Source: Desulfomonilaceae bacterium (GTDB lineage: Bacteria; Desulfobacterota; Desulfomonilia; Desulfomonilales; Desulfomonilaceae). Taken from it: a stretch of DNA of 64,000 bases. The notes beneath the pieces were generated by a model. It did no database searches. It was not told the origin of the DNA and saw nothing but the letters and a program-made list of their open reading frames with translations. Positions 53,786 through 60,722 of the stretch are shown here, piece by piece (positions within the stretch are counted from its first letter, which is position 1; each line of letters opens with the position of its first letter). The stretch covers positions 1 through 64,000 of the forward strand of contig JBAZSD010000007.1 of NCBI GenBank assembly GCA_041662605.1, written 5' to 3'. The position numbers and the translations under genes were made by a program.

Positions 53786-54033
53786 ACGCCAGTGTCCGAA
53801 AACATGGGCTCAACCCGTTCATGCCCAACGATCCTTCGGGCGTACAATAGGCACGCCAGCACGTCTTCACGCTCCAACCATGGATATCCTTCAAGGATGG
53901 ATTCAATTGTGTCCCCTGCGGCCAGCATACCCAAAACATGTTCGACAGCAAGTCTTCGGCCTCGAATTATTGGTTTTCCGCCGAATATTCTCGGGTTAAT
54001 TGTTATTCTGTTAAGGGATTCAGTGTCAGACAT
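53782..54033 (-). CDS. DUF433-family antitoxin
   Basis: An 83-residue protein with the DUF433 signatures RITINPRIFGGKPIIRGRRL, AVEHVLGMLAAGDTIESILE and YPWLEREDVLACLLYARRIV. DUF433 proteins carry a small HTH-like domain and usually precede a DUF5615 PIN-like toxin, as here. Complete in length. The toxin partner is truncated, so the antitoxin may be a relic. Confidence 0.9.
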   Translation of the reverse strand: MSDTESLNRITINPRIFGGKPIIRGRRLAVEHVLGMLAAGDTIESILEGYPWLEREDVLACLLYARRIVGHERVEPMFSDTGV

Positions 54034-54084
54034 GTCCGAAACCTCACTTTGTGGTCAATATACCACGCACAGGGTGTTTGAATC

Positions 54085-54136
54085 CAGGATTGTCGGTTTA
54101 TTCGGCGAACCGGGCGCCCATACCACCTGCAAGGAT
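54085..54136 (-). pseudogene. Remnant of the rfbF 5' coding region (2)
   Basis: The minus strand reads ILAGGMGARFAE, then TAA, then TDNP, aligning with residues 5-20 of RfbF (ILAGGMGTRLAEETDNRP). The junction with the family 3 repeat is at the same Ile5 codon as in remnant 1. It lies just upstream of the DUF433 gene. Confidence 0.75.
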
Positions 54137-54183
54137 GCCCAGGCCGTTAGCCTGCGCTGGATTGTGACGCCCATTCAGGGCTT
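54136..54183. repeat. Repeat family 3 joined to an rfbF remnant
   Basis: GCCCAGGCCGTTAGCCTGCGC and GCCCATTCAGGGC. The same junction and order as at 51610-51659, then family 2 at 54189. Confidence 0.68.
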
Positions 54184-54188
54184 ACCCG

Positions 54189-54303
54189 TGTCATTTCGTG
54201 TGAAGCGAGAAATCCATCCCGTCCGCAATTACATACATTGCCGGCCATAGAGGTCATACGGGGGTTGGGTAGATTTCTCGTCGCAAAGCTCACTCGAAAT
54301 GAC
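54189..54303. repeat. Palindromic repeat, family 2
   Basis: TGTCATTTCGTGTGAAGCG to CTCACTCGAAATGAC; internal stem GAGAAATCC/AGATTTCTCGTCGC. It is followed by shorter fragments of the same family (54320-54360). Confidence 0.75.
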
Positions 54304-54366
54304 TATCGTTGGTCGTCGAAATGATAATAGTCGCTGCTACACGTTCACTCGAGATGACAACAGCCA

Positions 54367-54498
54367 CCCACGGCGCAGCCATGGGTTCACGAATGTTGGG
54401 CCACAGAGGGAGGGCGGCCATAGGGGAATGGGTTCAAGAGTTGTCCGATTTGCCCCCTCTTCAAGGCGCCGTTCATGAGCCCACGGTTCTACCGTGGG
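54367..54498. repeat. Palindromic repeat (family 1), start of mosaic 4
   Basis: A full copy with enlarged left inner stem (GGGCCACAGAGGGAGGGCGGCC) and the usual right arm CCCACGGTTCTACCGTGGG. A spacer with TTCGAACGTCGTTCGA (about 54548-54566), family 3 (54567-54615) and half of family 2 follow. The gap 54034-54737 has only repeats and the rfbF remnant. Confidence 0.78.
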
Positions 54499-54566
54499 AA
54501 ATTTTCGGGAAGGGGCCCCCGTCACTATTGGATGCTAATGAACGTCCTTTCGAACGTCGTTCGATT

Positions 54567-54615
54567 CCCAGGCCTTCAGCCGGGGCTGGCATAAGACGCC
54601 CTTTCAGGGCTAGTT
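54567..54615. repeat. Repeat family 3
   Basis: CCCAGGCCTTCAGCCGGGGC and GCCCTTTCAGGGC, then AAGATCTCTCCCAAGGGTC and GAGATGACA as at 48363-48395; these two sites are near copies. Confidence 0.68.
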
Positions 54616-54737
54616 AAGGACAAGATCTCTCCCAAGGGTCGAGATGACAGCAGCCTACCCACAGCATGTAAGGTTATGCCATAAAACCCCACGATGTGTA
54701 AACGTTGAAGGGTTAATTGGTGTTCTTTTTAGAGTTT

Positions 54738-55106
54738 TCAAGCAGTGACAATGTTCTGATTTGGCTTAGGAGCCCGTTTATTTTTGAGCTTTTTGGGCTT
54801 AGCTGAAGTTACAGGTTGATTGGCAAGAATTAAAACGTTGGCGTTGGGCCTTAACTCATTGATTCTGTTGATCATTATCTCAACATGTTCAGGCGCCATC
54901 CCGGTCTCCTGCAATCGATACTCAATCTCGTCGATTGGGTCAGGAGGAACTATGGGATAATGTTCATTTCCGTACGCCTCAATCAATAGCGCCAGAACGT
55001 CCAACTCATCGGACTCTGGTGTTCCATCCTCAGCGTCCCATATTTCACGTACTCTAGCTAATGCCGATTTGTAGTCATCTTCGGTGCGAATTGGCTTAAT
55101 CTGCAT
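54738..55106 (-). CDS. higA: HigA-like antitoxin with atypical C-terminus
   Basis: 122 residues from MQIKPI. IKPIRTEDDYKSALARVREI, DAEDGTPESDELDVLALLIE and YPIVPPDPIDEIEYRLQETG form the N-terminal HigA region. Where HigA proteins usually continue into the HTH domain (an SRSRVSEVLNRKRPL-like stretch), this one has MAPEHVEIMINRINELRPNA and a Lys-rich tail (KKLKNKRAPKPNQ). The HTH thus appears replaced. It is 36 bp downstream of higB. Confidence 0.8.
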   Translation of the reverse strand: MQIKPIRTEDDYKSALARVREIWDAEDGTPESDELDVLALLIEAYGNEHYPIVPPDPIDEIEYRLQETGMAPEHVEIMINRINELRPNANVLILANQPVTSAKPKKLKNKRAPKPNQNIVTA

Positions 55107-55142
55107 ATTAAAATCCCTTTGGTTAAATCGAACCATTGTGGG

Positions 55143-55436
55143 TTAGACCTCTCGCGGGTCTATTTTGTCGTATTTTGCGTGAGTCCCAACGAATCGAATG
55201 TCTACCAATCCCTTTTTATATTGAATGACAGCCACTAAACGGTAGTTGTTTCCTTTGACATTGAATACGGCCCTGTTGGCTCCAATTATTCTAACGTTGC
55301 TAAATTGCCTCTCAATATCTCGCGGTTCTTTCCATTGAGCCTTCCTCGTATCAGCCAACCAAACTTTCAAAGCTATTTCCGCGTCAGTATGCTTTTGCCA
55401 GAACTTGGGAAGAATATCCGGAGAGACAATCCTCAT
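55143..55436 (-). CDS. higB: HigB-family mRNA interferase toxin
   Basis: A 97-residue toxin of the HigB/RelE superfamily. ILPKFWQKHTDAEIALKVWL, FSNVRIIGANRAVFNVKGNN, YRLVAVIQYKKGLVDIRFVG and THAKYDKID are the family hallmarks in order. The toxin gene comes first and the antitoxin second, the usual HigBA order. Length complete. Confidence 0.92.
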   Translation of the reverse strand: MRIVSPDILPKFWQKHTDAEIALKVWLADTRKAQWKEPRDIERQFSNVRIIGANRAVFNVKGNNYRLVAVIQYKKGLVDIRFVGTHAKYDKIDPREV

Positions 55437-55488
55437 AATCGAATCATACCCTCACAGGCCGACTCAATCAACATCTGTTCCACCATCT

Positions 55489-55602
55489 GTCATTTTGAAC
55501 GAAGAGAGAAATCAATTTTGTCGGGGAATGCGCCTACAGTAGCGAATATTGCCACACCGACCGGGGATAGATCTCTCGTCGCTTCGCTCACTCGAGATGG
55601 CA
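55489..55602. repeat. Palindromic repeat, family 2
   Basis: TGTCATTTTGAACGAAGAG to CTCACTCGAGATGGCA, with AGAGAAATC/AGATCTCTCGTCGC inside. It is directly followed by a family 1 copy. Confidence 0.75.
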
Positions 55603-55610
55603 ACAGCCCA

Positions 55611-55735
55611 CCCACGGCGCAGCCATGGGTTCACGAATGTTGGCCACAAGGGGCCAAAGGTGAGTTCTCTTAAAAGTTGTCCAATTTGCCCCTCTTGATG
55701 GGGCAACGTTCATGAGCCCACGGTTCTACCGTGGG
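55611..55735. repeat. Palindromic repeat (family 1) overlapping the rfbG 3' end
   Basis: Full copy: arm CCCACGGCGCAGCCATGGG, GGCCACAAGGGGCC, GCCCCTCTTGATGGGGC, arm CCCACGGTTCTACCGTGGG. The right arm lies within rfbG: the last codons (ISHGRTVGS and TGA) are read from it. Confidence 0.82.
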
Positions 55736-56819
55736 AAATTCGGCCGTTAATTGAATATTCCTCAATCTGATCCAACGTCATTTTCTTTAACGTTCGCCCA
55801 TCAGAACCATCATAAAATGTCTTGTACCATTCTACGGTTTTGGTTAGCGCCTCAGCAACTCCATATTTAGGCGTCCATTTCAATAGAGTGCGTGCTTTTG
55901 TGGAATCCAGGGTCAAACTGTGCGCTTCATGAGGCTGAACGGAGTCATCCGTTTTCCATGAAGCTCCATTACCCCATAGATCGACCATCTTGTTGGCTAT
56001 CCAAGACACAGATTTAGCGTCGTAATAGTCAGGACCGAAGTTCCATGCATCGGCGAATTCAGCGTTACCCTCCCATAGTTTTTCGATTAGCGTCAGGTAG
56101 CCGTTGAGCGGATCAAGAACATGCTGCCATGGACGCATAGCGGCAGGATTCCGGATTATGACCGGCTCGGCTTTGTGAAAAGCCCTTATGATGTCTGGAA
56201 CTAACCTATCTGCAGCCCAGTCGCCACCACCTATTACATTGCCGGCGCGAGCTGTGGCCAACAATATTTGACGGTCGTTCTTGTTAGTTGCGCTGAAGAA
56301 CGATTTCCTGTATGCGGCGGTCACTATTTCTGCGCAGGCTTTGCTGCTGGAATAGGGATCATGTCCCCCGAGGGGCTCGTTTTCCCGGTACGGCCATAGC
56401 CATTCCCTGTTTTCGTAACATTTGTCACTGGTTACGATTAACGCCACTTTTATGCTATCTGTGAGTCTTATCGCCTCGAGCACATTGACAGTACCCATAA
56501 CATTGGAGGAAAAAGTCTCAACAGGATCATGATAGGATCTTCTAACAATAGCCTGAGCCGCCATGTGGATAACTATTTCAGGTTTTTTCTCTGCTATTAC
56601 GGATTGCAGCTTTGGCAAATCCCTGATATCGCCAATTATAGAGCAAATATGATCTTCAATATTAGCTATATCAAACAAGCTCGGGTCTGTCGGTGGAGCG
56701 AGAGCATATCCGGTTACATCAGCTCCCAAAGATTGTAACCATAGCGAGATCCAACTGCCTTTGAAGCCGGTGTGGCCGGTTATGAGGACTTTTTTGTTGT
56801 GCCAGAAGGATGGGGTCAA
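55710..56819 (-). CDS. rfbG: CDP-glucose 4,6-dehydratase
   Basis: About 369 residues. VLITGHTGFKGSWISLWLQS is the RfbG-type Rossmann motif, VIHMAAQAIVRRSYHDPVET the active-site loop, VTSDKCYENREWLWPYRENE and GGHDPYSSSKACAEI give the catalytic Tyr-x3-Lys. It makes CDP-4-keto-6-deoxyglucose from CDP-glucose. I chose the TTG at 56819: it overlaps the rfbF stop (TTGA) and has GGAAGG seven bases upstream. The frame opens 26 codons further inside rfbF. The last nine residues come from a palindromic repeat, so the native C-terminus is altered. Confidence 0.93.
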   Translation of the reverse strand: MTPSFWHNKKVLITGHTGFKGSWISLWLQSLGADVTGYALAPPTDPSLFDIANIEDHICSIIGDIRDLPKLQSVIAEKKPEIVIHMAAQAIVRRSYHDPVETFSSNVMGTVNVLEAIRLTDSIKVALIVTSDKCYENREWLWPYRENEPLGGHDPYSSSKACAEIVTAAYRKSFFSATNKNDRQILLATARAGNVIGGGDWAADRLVPDIIRAFHKAEPVIIRNPAAMRPWQHVLDPLNGYLTLIEKLWEGNAEFADAWNFGPDYYDAKSVSWIANKMVDLWGNGASWKTDDSVQPHEAHSLTLDSTKARTLLKWTPKYGVAEALTKTVEWYKTFYDGSDGRTLKKMTLDQIEEYSINGRISHGRTVGS

Positions 56820-57586
56820 TCCCACACCTTCCAAGGGGCAGTACCAGAATCCCAAAGATCTTCTAGGATGTATTTGTCCCTTATGGTGTCCATACATTGC
56901 CAGAAGCCGGGATGGAGATAAGCCGACATTCGACCTTCTTTGGCCATTTTTTCCAGAGGGTCCCGTTCCCAGATTGTTTTATCGTTATCAATGTAATTAA
57001 TTACTTTCGGAGATAAAACATAAAAACCACCATTTATCCAGCCGCCGTCACCGCGAGGTTTTTCCTGAAAACTGATCATTTTTGTTTTATCGAGGTTTAT
57101 TGCGCCGAAACGACCGGGTTGCATTACAGCGGTCAATGTCGCAAGAGCTTTCTCTGACCTATGAAAATCAATCACTTGTTGGATATTCACGTCTGATACG
57201 CCGTCACCATAAGTGAAACAGAATTCCTCCTGATCGAGATAGGAAGCGACTCTCTTGAGTCGGCCGCCAGTCTGAGTATTTAATCCCGTGTCAACGAGCG
57301 TGACTTTCCAGGGTTCGACCTTCTTCTGGTGAACTTCCATGCAGTTGTTTTGCATGTCAAACGTGACGTCAGACATGTGTAGGAAGTAATGGGCAAAATA
57401 TTCCTTGATCATGAAACCTTTGTATCCGCAGCAGATAATAAAATCATTCAATCCATAAGCCGAATAAATCTTCATGATGTGCCACAGGATCGGTTTACCG
57501 CCGATTTCGACCATGGGTTTGGGGCGATTATCGGTTTCTTCGGCGAGCCGAGTTCCCATACCACCTGCTAGGATAACGACTTTCAT
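56816..57586 (-). CDS. rfbF: Glucose-1-phosphate cytidylyltransferase
   Basis: A 256-residue nucleotidyltransferase of the expected length. VVILAGGMGTRLAEETDNRP and KPMVEIGGKPILWHIMKIYS are the nucleotide and sugar-phosphate motifs; FTYGDGVSDVNIQQVIDFHR follows. It makes CDP-glucose from CTP and glucose-1-phosphate, the first step toward CDP-linked deoxysugars. It is the first gene of the minus-strand glycan run; an IS110-type element lies just upstream. Two fragments of its 5' region occur at 51.5 and 54.1 kb. Confidence 0.95.
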   Translation of the reverse strand: MKVVILAGGMGTRLAEETDNRPKPMVEIGGKPILWHIMKIYSAYGLNDFIICCGYKGFMIKEYFAHYFLHMSDVTFDMQNNCMEVHQKKVEPWKVTLVDTGLNTQTGGRLKRVASYLDQEEFCFTYGDGVSDVNIQQVIDFHRSEKALATLTAVMQPGRFGAINLDKTKMISFQEKPRGDGGWINGGFYVLSPKVINYIDNDKTIWERDPLEKMAKEGRMSAYLHPGFWQCMDTIRDKYILEDLWDSGTAPWKVWD

Positions 57587-57726
57587 TGGGGGGTCCTAAT
57601 TGTCATTTCTAACGAACATTCATGCCCTGTGCAGGCACAACCAACAATGAGAATACTGTTTAGAAGCGGGTCATGGCATACTACCTGAAGAAGAATTACG
57701 ATTTCATACAATATCAGGAGGATGCC
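57587..57726. other. Gap between rfbF and the IS110-type transposase gene
   Basis: 140 bp. It holds a short family 2 scrap (TGTCATTTCTAACGAA near 57600), then the leader of the transposase gene. The promoter of rfbF and the left end and any structured RNA of the IS110-type element must share this space, but I could not fix the element's end. Confidence 0.4.
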
Positions 57727-59001
57727 ATGACCCAACAGCAAAATACATCAATTTTGAGAGTTATGCACGAGGTATGCTGTGGACTCGATGTTCACAAGAA
57801 ATTGATCAATGCGTGCTTGATCACCACGGACGAAAATGGTCAAGAAGACAGTGAGTTGAGGGTCTTTCAGACATTTACTGATGACTTGTGTCGCCTGAGG
57901 GACTGGCTGCTCGATCATAACTGTCCTGTTGTAGCTATGGAAAGCACAGGTATCTATTGGAGGCCAGTACATAATATTATGGAAGGTCTTTTTGAGATCA
58001 TTCTTGTTAATGCTCGGCATTTCAAAAATCTTCCAGGCAAAAAAACAGACATGTCGGATTGTCAGTGGATATGCGGACTCCTGAGAGTCGGACTATTAAA
58101 AGGAAGTTTTATACCTCAAAAACATGTCCGGCAATGGCGAGATCTGACCAGGTACAGGCGGAGTAAGATAGAGGATCTTGGTGATGCCAAAAGACAGGTT
58201 CACAAACTTTTTGAGTCCGCCAATATCAAAATCGATTCTGTGGCGTCTCAGATATTCACCCGTACAGGTCGTAATCTGATGGAACGTTTACTCAAAAACG
58301 ACCAGGAACTCGCTCTCGAAGACGTGATAGAATGTCTCAGGGGGAAGTTGAAATCTAAGGGCAAGGAATTATATCGAGCGATTCAAGGCTTTTTTGAAGA
58401 TCATCATCGCTGGTTGCTGGAAAAGATGCTTTCGAATGTAGACCATCTCGAGCATCTCATAAATGATATTCAAGTCAGATTAAGAAGCCTTCTAAAACCT
58501 TATGAAGACGCTATTGACAGACTAAACGAAATTCCCGGGATTGATTTCATATCAGCATGCTCCATCATTTCTGAAACAGGTCCGACACTTTCAACTTTTC
58601 CTAATACCGCTTCTTTGTGTTCATGGGCTGGAGTTTGTCCAGGAAACAACGAGAGCGCAGGAAAAAGACACTCTGGACGAAGTCCGGTTAGTAAAGGCAA
58701 TCTAAAAACAATCCTAATTGAAGTGGCTTGGGCAGCGGTCAGGACCAAGAAGTCATATTTTAGGGCAAAATTCTTTAGTCTTAGATCTCGACTCGGTCCG
58801 AAAAAAGCGATTGTGGCCGTAGCTCACCGTATTCTCAAAGCCATATACCACGTGATTAAGCATGGAGCTAAATTCAAAGATCTAGGAGAGGATTATCTGA
58901 GCAATCTACACAAAAACTCAAAGCTCAATTACCTGATTCGTCAGGCCGGCAAATTTGGCTATACACTTACACCAAGCGGTGTTGCTGAAAAATCATTTTA
59001 G
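57727..59001 (+). CDS. IS110-family transposase (DEDD)
   Basis: 424 intact residues. The N-terminal RuvC-like DEDD domain has CCGLDVHKKLINACLI, VVAMESTGIYWRPVHNIM and KKTDMSDCQWICGLL. The C-terminal IS116/IS110/IS902 domain has LNEIPGIDFISACSIISETG and SWAGVCPGNNESAGKRHSGR with the conserved Ser. I chose the ATG at 57727 because AGGAGG lies six bases upstream. IS110 elements lack terminal inverted repeats and, by published work, use a noncoding bridge RNA from the element's end; no RNA was delineated here. Confidence 0.93.
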   Translation: MTQQQNTSILRVMHEVCCGLDVHKKLINACLITTDENGQEDSELRVFQTFTDDLCRLRDWLLDHNCPVVAMESTGIYWRPVHNIMEGLFEIILVNARHFKNLPGKKTDMSDCQWICGLLRVGLLKGSFIPQKHVRQWRDLTRYRRSKIEDLGDAKRQVHKLFESANIKIDSVASQIFTRTGRNLMERLLKNDQELALEDVIECLRGKLKSKGKELYRAIQGFFEDHHRWLLEKMLSNVDHLEHLINDIQVRLRSLLKPYEDAIDRLNEIPGIDFISACSIISETGPTLSTFPNTASLCSWAGVCPGNNESAGKRHSGRSPVSKGNLKTILIEVAWAAVRTKKSYFRAKFFSLRSRLGPKKAIVAVAHRILKAIYHVIKHGAKFKDLGEDYLSNLHKNSKLNYLIRQAGKFGYTLTPSGVAEKSF

Positions 59002-59440
59002 TGTGTTAAGAAACCTGAGCAATTAAAATGGCAGTGGTGGTTGCTCCTAAAGGTCGATTAGATACTGAAGCGAAAAGCGCGGGAGAGAACATGACCACGG
59101 TCGGCGAGCGCAACCAGTTGTTGGCACATTAAGTGACCACGGATACAAAACTTCTTAATACGCTGACCAAACACCACCGCTGCAAAAGACTTTAAGGATT
59201 CCCCGGGCTTCGCCTTGGGTAATTTCAAGAAATCCACTGACTCGCTTATACCGAGGGGTATTCACATACAAAAATCTATTGCATCGCGAATCACGTACAT
59301 TACCGATTATAGAGGGAATAAGTGGGTTGGATGGATCTCTCGTCGCCGCGCTCGCTCGAGATGACAGAATGCCAAACCCTACCCGCGGCTATGCCGTGCG
59401 AATATACGGGCGGGGACACCCAACCCGATGTAGAAATCAT
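59002..59440. other. Gap downstream of the IS110-type transposase gene
   Basis: The first ~190 bp probably include the right end of the element. After this come a family 3 scrap (CCCCGGGCTTCGCCTTGGG near 59201), a degraded family 2 copy ending CTCGCTCGAGATGACA at 59366 and a bit of family 1 (GCGGCTATGCCGTGCG near 59384). No gene is supported. Confidence 0.5.
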
Positions 59441-59703
59441 CAATGTTTGTAACCGTAACCCCTAGGTCGAATGCTATATACTCTAATCCTGCAATAGTTC
59501 TTCATGAACCTCATAAATTAATCGTAAACCGCCAATCTGATATGTGTAACAGTCAGCAAGCCCTTTAGTCTCTTGATCCCAGGCCCAAAATTGGGATTGA
59601 TCTCAAGATTAGATAGACAACGATCAAGGCCCGTCTTTAGATTCCCGGTAACCTTGTGGTAACTCTTATATGCAGTCTTGGTAAGCAGAACTTTATAGGC
59701 CAT
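59440..59703 (-). pseudogene. RelE-type toxin, frameshifted
   Basis: The first 61 codons read AYKVLLTKTAYKSYHKVTGN and GPGIKRLKG, a RelE-type start, then drift into VTHIRLAVYD and a stop at 59518. The expected ending is found in another frame: GGLRLIYEVHEELLQ, matching the RelE GDYRLIYEVHE core, and EYIAF in a third. At least two shifts broke the gene. Its antitoxin-like partner lies immediately upstream. Confidence 0.7.
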
Positions 59704-59857
59704 TGGGGCGAGGTTTTTCCGAAGTTACATATTCACCATCAGCATATTCCTGACGACCTTTAAATATGGCCTGTAAATCCTTATTCATAGGCTCTTCTTC
59801 CTGAACGTCACGAATGAATTCTATATATTCACGAACCGCTAATATATTTTCGTTCAT
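59693..59857 (-). CDS. Antitoxin-like partner of the broken RelE
   Basis: 54 residues from the Met at 59857: NENILAVREYIEFIRDVQEE, PMNKDLQAIFKGRQEYADGE, ending EKPRPNGL. No family signature beyond the position before a RelE-type gene, which it overlaps by 11 bases. The frame opens 22 codons earlier in repeat-like sequence, which I leave out. Confidence 0.55.
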   Translation of the reverse strand: MNENILAVREYIEFIRDVQEEEPMNKDLQAIFKGRQEYADGEYVTSEKPRPNGL

Positions 59858-59974
59858 GGGAAACCTCGTCCCAGTCGGGGAAACCCTATACTCAGATCCG
59901 GGTAGACACGCTGGTTTACGCAATCCAAATGTACTGGCAGAAGCGGCCCAAAGGGGAATGAATTCAAAATCATG

Positions 59975-60403
59975 TCATTTCGAACGTAGGTTGCTTTCAA
60001 TCCAGGTCTTGCAAAGTTCAATGAAGCCGGAAGCCGCAACCAGTCCCACGGCGGCGTCGCTTTGGATATAGACCTGCCCAGGCGTCAAATCAGGCAGTCC
60101 GTTGGGATATCTTGTGGGAATATAATATTTGTCGAGCAATGCGGCGAAGTTATTTACTTCGGCCAAATCCGGGAAATCATCTTTTTTAGGAAATTCATCA
60201 ACAAGTTTTTTGACCGAGTGGCCCCATGGGTCTTCGTCTTCGAAAAACCAGATCGCCTTAATCGATTTTTCGCCGGCCTGCTGGGAATGAAAACACGAAG
60301 CCGCATACATTTCGTGGTCGTACAATGTTCGAGCCGCCGCTAGGTCCTCTGCCGCTGTCTGTAACCATCTTTTAGCCAGGTATCTGTTCTTGGCTTCAGC
60401 CAT
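59975..60403 (-). CDS. HEPN-domain protein of an MNT/HEPN pair
   Basis: About 142 residues from the ATG at 60403. RYLAKRWLQTAAEDLAAART, LYDHEMYAASCFHSQQAGEK and SIKAIWFFEDEDPWGHSVKK are typical HEPN helices; the conserved H in the Arg-x4-6-His region is not certain. HEPN proteins are ribonuclease toxins whose MNT partners AMPylate or otherwise restrain them. It overlaps the MNT gene by eight bases. The start extension to 60463 lies in the MNT gene and is not used. Confidence 0.85.
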   Translation of the reverse strand: MAEAKNRYLAKRWLQTAAEDLAAARTLYDHEMYAASCFHSQQAGEKSIKAIWFFEDEDPWGHSVKKLVDEFPKKDDFPDLAEVNNFAALLDKYYIPTRYPNGLPDLTPGQVYIQSDAAVGLVAASGFIELCKTWIESNLRSK

Positions 60404-60722
60404 AAATGACGACGCCTTCCTTGACAACTCGTCGCATAAAAGGCTCATCCTGCATATTGTCAAATTCCGCCGGAGTGTAGATCAGAAGATCAACAGAGCG
60501 ATGCTCAACCACATCAGTTATATCCTTGTAAATCCCATCATAACGATCAAGAAATCTTTTATCCGTCTGCATAATAAGCATCAAATCCAAATCGCTGCGT
60601 TTGGAGACATCGCCCACAGCAAAAGATCCAAAAACAATGGCCTTGATAATAGCGTATCGTTTGCAAATCGGTATGATCACGCTAGTTATTCGGTCTAAAG
60701 ACCCAGTTGGTTGAGATCTCAT
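60396..60722 (-). CDS. Minimal nucleotidyltransferase (MNT) antitoxin
   Basis: About 108 residues. KAIVFGSFAVGDVSKRSDLD and LMLIM contain the GS-x10-DxD nucleotidyltransferase site. The ATG at 60722 is chosen because GGAAAG lies six bases upstream; the frame opens 33 codons further without a better site. It comes before the HEPN gene in the usual order. Confidence 0.87.
   Translation of the reverse strand: MRSQPTGSLDRITSVIIPICKRYAIIKAIVFGSFAVGDVSKRSDLDLMLIMQTDKRFLDRYDGIYKDITDVVEHRSVDLLIYTPAEFDNMQDEPFMRRVVKEGVVIYG

Noticed and set aside
54309..54617. 102-codon plus-strand frame.
   Set aside because: It is translated repeat mosaic (family 2, 1, spacer, 3); no ribosome site or family similarity.
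48122..55735. CRISPR array.
   Set aside because: Repeats are long palindromes with genes between them; no short, evenly spaced repeats with unique spacers, and no cas genes.
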